Of a stretch of 64,000 nucleotides of DNA, positions 60,201 through 64,000 are shown piece after piece (position 1 is the first letter of the stretch; each line of letters starts with the position of its first letter). The translations under genes were made by a program, and so were the position numbers. The notes beneath the pieces are model-generated. The model was given only the letters and a program-made list of their open reading frames with translations. It made no database searches and had not been told where the DNA came from. Where the stretch lies: contig CP137682.1 of the NCBI GenBank assembly GCA_037976565.1, positions 6,895,345 to 6,959,344 of the forward strand, written 5' to 3'. This DNA comes from Mesocentrotus franciscanus. Taxonomy: Eukaryota > Echinodermata > Echinoidea > Camarodonta > Strongylocentrotidae.

Positions 60201-63200
60201 TCATTTTAATAAGGTTCTTAAAAACATTTGAAAATGTGGAGAGTTCAGTCCATTGTTTCCAGGGCAAACAAGAAAAAAAATAGGACAATGTAGGCATTTC
60301 ACATACATATAATGTATTTACAATTCTAATAATCTTTTATTATTTTTGCAGCTTAAAACATCGGATGGGTCTTTCTTAAGTATGTCTGTGGATGACCTGG
60401 ATACACAGTCGCTGGTCAAGGGGCTTGGGATGGATGTAAGTGTGGCAAATCTGGAAGAAAGCTTACACCCCCTGCTGCATTCTACTCCTAACCCTAACCG
60501 GCGTAGGGAGTCTACGTACCAAGGAGGAAGCGGCAAAGGACTGTGGTCGACACAGCCGACCCTCATATGAAATACAAAGGTATGTTATATTAGGATAAAG
60601 GGATTGATTCCGACAAATTTTGTTTCATGCCTTTTGCAATTACTTAAAATATAAATGTAATTGTACTTAGAACTTAATGGACTATTTCGTTACTGTGAGA
60701 ACCTTGTATTTTATGTTGCCATGTTTTCCTGAAAATAAATATACTGGTATTTTTGTTTAAAATCAAATTTTGCTCAAACTGTCACTGTGAGCAGCATTCA
60801 AGCTGAGTACACTTCAACCATTAATCAACCATTCAATGGTTTGTGTGCTACATACTGTAACATGTTCTATATTTGATTCTCTATATTTTACAGGATGTTT
60901 CGAAGTGCCCCTCTCTCAAATAAGAAGGGCATCCCCAGCGTTTACCCTCATTGAAGGCAATGCTGCGAAAGTTGAGATGTTCAAGGCGGAACTAAAAACC
61001 ATTCCCAATCACCACATCCCAGTTCTACCAGTAATGGTGCAGGACGAGAACTGGGATGGCAGCAATGTAGAGGATGCGGATTATTTCCTGCTTGGGGGAT
61101 ACAACCTTTGGGAGGCCATCGTTGACCTGTCTGATGATGAAAGGTAACAATTAATTGGTTTGTCTCTCTATAGAAAAGTTCTTAAATGTTTCAAGTTGTT
61201 TAACATACATGCATATATACTTTTGTACTCCTTGAACTAAAGTTAATTTTCTTTGAAGTTGCACAGTAAATTATTTAGTTTTTCTTTCTTTTTGCCTCTC
61301 CTTACTTAGGTTTTCCCACTACCGTAGGTGTACCGTAAAGGTATATAGTGGACTGGATGAAACCCATGCGCTTGAAGTTGGAGCTGTATTCCAACAGCAG
61401 CAAATGTTACTGAGGGATGATGTTCCTGAGCTGCAGGCAAAGGTTGGCATTTGCCGACGGCTGCTGTACGCCATGCATGGCCTCGATGAAGACGTGGACG
61501 AGCCTCCATCCACAGTACGGGAGGAATGGAGAAAACGGGCAGCTGCAGCACTTGGCTCCATTGCTACAACTTCAGACGTAAGTTCATTTATTTTAACATT
61601 CAAGAAAACCTTTGGAGCTTCTCCAAAATCAACATGAGTGACTGCATCTTTCATGTTGCTGTTTTATTATTATTTCAGGTTAGAAAAATCATTTCCATAG
61701 CAGAGTGTGCTCTACTTACTGTGACAAAAGAGAATCTCAAATCATCATGCATACTTTTACCGTTAATTTAAAAAAAAAAATCAAAGATTTGTCAAAATGT
61801 CAACCATTGTGATATACAGTATTGGATATTGAAAAGCATTTTCTGTTGCATTTTTGGCTACAGGGACGCAAGCCATTGGAGGCAACGTTTCAGTTAGCTC
61901 TGTACAGCAGGAGATGCTATGCAAAACTTGTGAGACTGTTCTCAATTAATCTGGAAAAAACAGGGAAGCCACTGAAGCAGACGGTAATTATAAGTTTCAT
62001 AATCAATAAATTCTGCACTTGTTGGTTCATATATTCTGTGATAATGAATGCCGAAGCATGCAAAATTTGTATAATACCATAAGAGGCTCTGGTTGAAACT
62101 ATGATACCCAAGGTGATTCTCCTCAATGAAAATTGTCCTATTTACCTCACTGAGGGCACCGTCTTTAAATAAACATCTCCACACCTAAAAATGTTGGTCC
62201 TCTGCACGAATTTGGATGAATATCAAATAAACACCTGCACAAAGTTTTATTTATATTTTATATACATATATATTTGTTTTTTTTTTGTGTGTGTGTTTGC
62301 ATGTAGGTATTGATGCATCTTCAGGGGATGAAGGAACCCCAACGATTCAGCCTGCTGACGAGGATGGTGGGCGGTGATCTTCAAGTCAACGAGGTGAAGG
62401 GAGAGGCCCAAAAAATAAAGGGCCTCTCTAGGCTGAGGAATACCTTCCAGACTTTGACTCGAATGAAGACTTGGGAGGATTGTATGGATAGATATCCTGT
62501 CCACACGCAGGATTCAGTCCTCGCCCAGTTTCTTGGTAAGTTTGCAACATGTCCAAATTACTGAAATGCGGTTCACCTAAGCATTTTATTCATAAACCTT
62601 CATACAGATTATAATGCGGAATAAACATTTACACATCTTACCAGGTTGTTTGACAAATCAAATTTTATATATATCATTTATTGATTTTGCATACAAAGAT
62701 TTTGTTTTCTGTGCAGCAAATAGAGAGATGTAACAAATTCTTTTAACTGATGATTTTAGGGATTTGATTTTCACTGATCCATTATCACTGAATTTATTAT
62801 GTATTTAGAAGATTTATTGTTGTAAATGTTATATTCAGTATTCCAGATTTCGGCGTTTCCGCCCCCTTTAATTTTAGGGTTAAAGCCTTAAAGTGACTCC
62901 GTAACATTGTTCAGATAAGAGAAAATGGTGCTAAGGTAGTGACGTCAATGCTAGATGTACAATTAAAGATAATCTGAAAGTTTGAGTGAAAACAGACCAT
63001 TATTAATGATAATAATTGGGAAAAATGATCTGATCGATTACGTAATTCACCCAACTATATTATTACAGTTTAATTACATTTTAGGTGAATGTAAATCATC
63101 ACAAAGCAATGAATTGGCTCTATACCATTCCAGACATTTAAGTGTTGAAAGATTTATAAGAGCCTGTGTTATGTCTTATTATCATGGAAAAACAGTTGGG

Positions 63201-63800
63201 AAAATTAAAAAATGGTTGGGAGAATTTGGTGTTAGAGGGTGTCGCACAGTAACGTCTTCAAAGAAGACCATAAATATCTTTGTGGTTTGAGTATTTTTTC
63301 AGGATTTTTTGCATGCTAGAGGGTTAGTACAGTAGAAGGAATATAATCAGTAACATTTCATACAAAAATTACGAAGTTTTTTCATCAACCTTCAACAATG
63401 TTACAGAGTCACTTTAATGGAGTGGACGTTCTATGATACATTAGTAGGAAAAGACTAATAATTATGTGAAAAAATATGTATTGCACTGAGAACATTTGTT
63501 AAGAAGAGAGTAATAATTCTGTGAAAAATATGTATTGCACTGAGAAAATTTGTTAAGATGTGCAACATAATTGAGTACACCAATGTACAAAATTACACTG
63601 AGGCATTATTAGTAGTAGTATTTATAAAGTGTTAATGAGATAAATGTGTGTTTCTTTTTATTTTAGGCAAGGACATGAGGAAGTCTATTCCACAGGAATT
63701 TATTGAATTCATACAGGAAGCGGAGCAAACTGTGGAAGGTTCCTTCACCAGTATGGAGGAACTGAGGACAAGTCCTGTTGCCCTGACCGTCTTAGAAGTG
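54046..63800 (+). CDS. ParB/sulfiredoxin-like segment gene, 3' end outside window
   Basis: Exons: 54046-54291, 60352-60579, 60894-61143, 61310-61577, 61864-61983, 62307-62535 and 63667-63800, then continuing beyond the window. All borders are GT..AG and phases agree (0; 1 after correction; 2; 0; 0; 1; 0). Exon 1 is acidic/Ser-rich ('SVCNSSASGSSSSGCEENHG') then basic ('GKRARSKKSGTVYG'). Exons 3-4 give 'IPVLPVMVQDENW', 'DYFLLGGYNLWEAIVDL', 'CTVKVYSGLDETHALEVGAV' and 'VGICRRLLYAM'. The order (variable-partner strand, GG-x-x-x-W-E-A in place of ParB's GG-x-R-x-x-A, then a 'VYSGLD..AL' strand-helix) resembles eukaryotic ParB/Srx-fold proteins, but the key Arg is replaced. The C-terminal exons are helical and unrecognised. 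Exon 2 needs one extra base (about 60510-60530) to keep frame and phase. The role is unknown; nuclear location is inferred from the basic cluster. Confidence 0.7.
54585..54640. repeat. (TG)n microsatellite
   Basis: Impure TG/TATG run followed by a G9 run. Simple sequence at the left border of the large tandem array. Confidence 0.9.
54690..59745. repeat. Intronic higher-order tandem array (A ~520 bp, B ~380 bp)
   Basis: The marker 'atgcatgaggtatcc' occurs at about 54710, 55212, 55585, 56108, 56493, 57020, 57398, 57915, 58440, 58814 and 59336. Spacings alternate at roughly 502-527 and 374-385, with one doubled long unit. Long units continue into 'aatgtcgacacctaaattta', short ones into 'tatcaattagtaggcggttt'. 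The shared part includes 'agcaaattgtttacagaatt' and 'ggtggacttcccctttaatg'. It fills most of the first intron of the ParB-like gene; short minus-strand open frames in it are repeat artefacts. Confidence 0.93.
60352..60579 (+). CDS. Exon 2 of the ParB-like gene, frameshifted
   Basis: The acceptor is 'ttatttttgcag' and the donor 'TACAAAG|GTATGT'. The 5' part reads 'LKTSDGSFLSMSVDDLDTQS' and 'GLGMDVSVANLEESL'. The 3' part is coding in another frame: 'RRKRQRTVVDTADPHMKYK', which joins exon 3 in phase 1. Length 228 fits phase 0 in and 1 out only with one added base. An alternative strong donor (GTAAGT at 60434) would end in phase 0 and not fit exon 3. Confidence 0.6.
60894..61143 (+). CDS. Exon 3: ParB/Srx-like segment, first half
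   Basis: It starts 'CFEVPLSQIRRASPAFTLIE' after 'tattttacag' and ends 'EAIVDLSDDE' at donor AAAG|GTAACA. It contains the 'HIPVLPVMVQ' and 'YFLLGGYNLWEAI' motifs. It is phase 1 in and 2 out. Confidence 0.78.
61310..61577 (+). CDS. Exon 4: ParB/Srx-like segment, second half
   Basis: The acceptor is 'cttacttag' and the donor 'TCAGAC|GTAAGT'. It codes 'FSHYRRCTVKVYSGLDETHA', 'ELQAKVGICRRLLYAMHG' and 'EEWRKRAAAALGSIATTSD'. It is phase 2 in and 0 out. Confidence 0.78.
61864..61983 (+). CDS. Exon 5, helical
   Basis: Forty codons, phase 0-0, from 'tggctacag' to 'CAGACG|GTAATT': 'GRKPLEATFQLALYSRRCYA' then 'LVRLFSINLEKTGKPLKQT'. No family motif was recognised. Confidence 0.72.
62307..62535 (+). CDS. 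Exon 6
   Basis: The acceptor is 'tttgcatgtag' and the donor 'TTTCTTG|GTAAGT'. It codes 'VLMHLQGMKEPQRFSLLTRM' and 'WEDCMDRYPVHTQDSVLAQF'. It is phase 0 in and 1 out. Confidence 0.72.
62892..63413. mobile_element. piggyBac-like MITE with TTAA duplication, second family
   Basis: TTAA at 62888-62891 and 63414-63417 flanks ends 'agtgactccgtaacattgtt' and 'aacaatgttacagagtcact'. It lies in the intron between exons 6 and 7. Its terminal sequence differs from the MITE at 34000-34769. An open frame of about 100 codons inside is unrecognised and probably chance. Confidence 0.85.
63667..63800 (+). CDS. Exon 7 (last within window)
   Basis: The acceptor is 'ctttttattttag' and the donor 'GAAGTG|GTAAAT'. 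It codes 'GKDMRKSIPQEFIEFIQEAE' and 'LRTSPVALTVLEV'. It is phase 1 in and 0 out. The gene must continue to the right. Confidence 0.7.
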
Positions 63801-64000
63801 GTAAATATTCTAGACCCCGATACCATGGCAGTTATATCTATGAAATTTGCATAGATTTGCAAAACGATCATGGGAGAAAAATCACAAGGCTGAACAGAAA
63901 GCAAAGATTCATATTCATTGCTATTTTTATCATCAAGCATAGTATTTTGTAGACTAATTGATGTACAAGCATTCAGTTTGGTTTGTTCATACATATGCCA

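Noticed and set aside
60484..60502. CCTAACCCTAACC telomere-like string
   Set aside because: It is only about two units, lies within exon 2 of the ParB-like gene, and reads as Pro-Asn codons.
62982..63290. 102-codon open frame in an intron
   Set aside because: It lies wholly inside the TTAA MITE and has no splice context or known motif.

Overview
The window is animal nuclear DNA with few genes and many repeats, most like a marine invertebrate. An echinoderm such as a sea urchin is my best guess, at moderate to low confidence. The signs are AT-rich sequence with frequent acatgtacatg runs, genes split into small exons with consensus GT..AG borders, a DIRS-type tyrosine-recombinase retroelement, CR1/L2-like LINE fragments, many foldback MITEs, and a DUF7869-type gene of the kind common in marine invertebrates. 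There are no operons, tRNA or rRNA genes.

Layout. 1-4616: a GC-rich, decayed DIRS-like retrotransposon whose tyrosine recombinase is still readable across several frames. 4.6-6.5 kb: hairpins and foldback repeats. 6.75-12.6 kb: a very uniform satellite of 30 units of about 195 bp. 13.4-14.7 kb: an array of about 43 copies of a 12-bp palindrome, GATAATATTATC. 14.7-15.4 kb: a LINE endonuclease relic. 15.4-33.0 kb: one long minus-strand gene coding for a DUF7869 protein. It has seven core exons and, upstream of them, an array of phase 1-1 acidic mini-exons, part of which lies in roughly 1-kb tandem duplications. 33.6-36.2 kb: a large nested foldback with GA/CT tracts. 36.2-46 kb: gene-poor, with minisatellites, a 245-bp tandem array and paired MITEs. 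46.17-52.41 kb: a TIR-bounded DNA transposon with AACGTT-rich subterminal blocks and its own spliced gene. 54.0-64.0 kb: a plus-strand gene with a ParB/sulfiredoxin-like segment. Its first intron carries an A/B higher-order repeat of about 5 kb, and the gene runs off the right edge.

I rebuilt the two host-type genes by hand from splice signals, reading frames and intron phase. Almost all junctions agree in phase. The exceptions each need a one-base correction, several of them in short A runs. That suggests either uncorrected sequencing indels or recent decay. Gene functions rest on motif memory, since no search could be run. The best candidates for something undescribed are the mini-exon array, the GATA-palindrome array, and the CpG-rich 195-bp satellite with a unit of exactly 65 codons.
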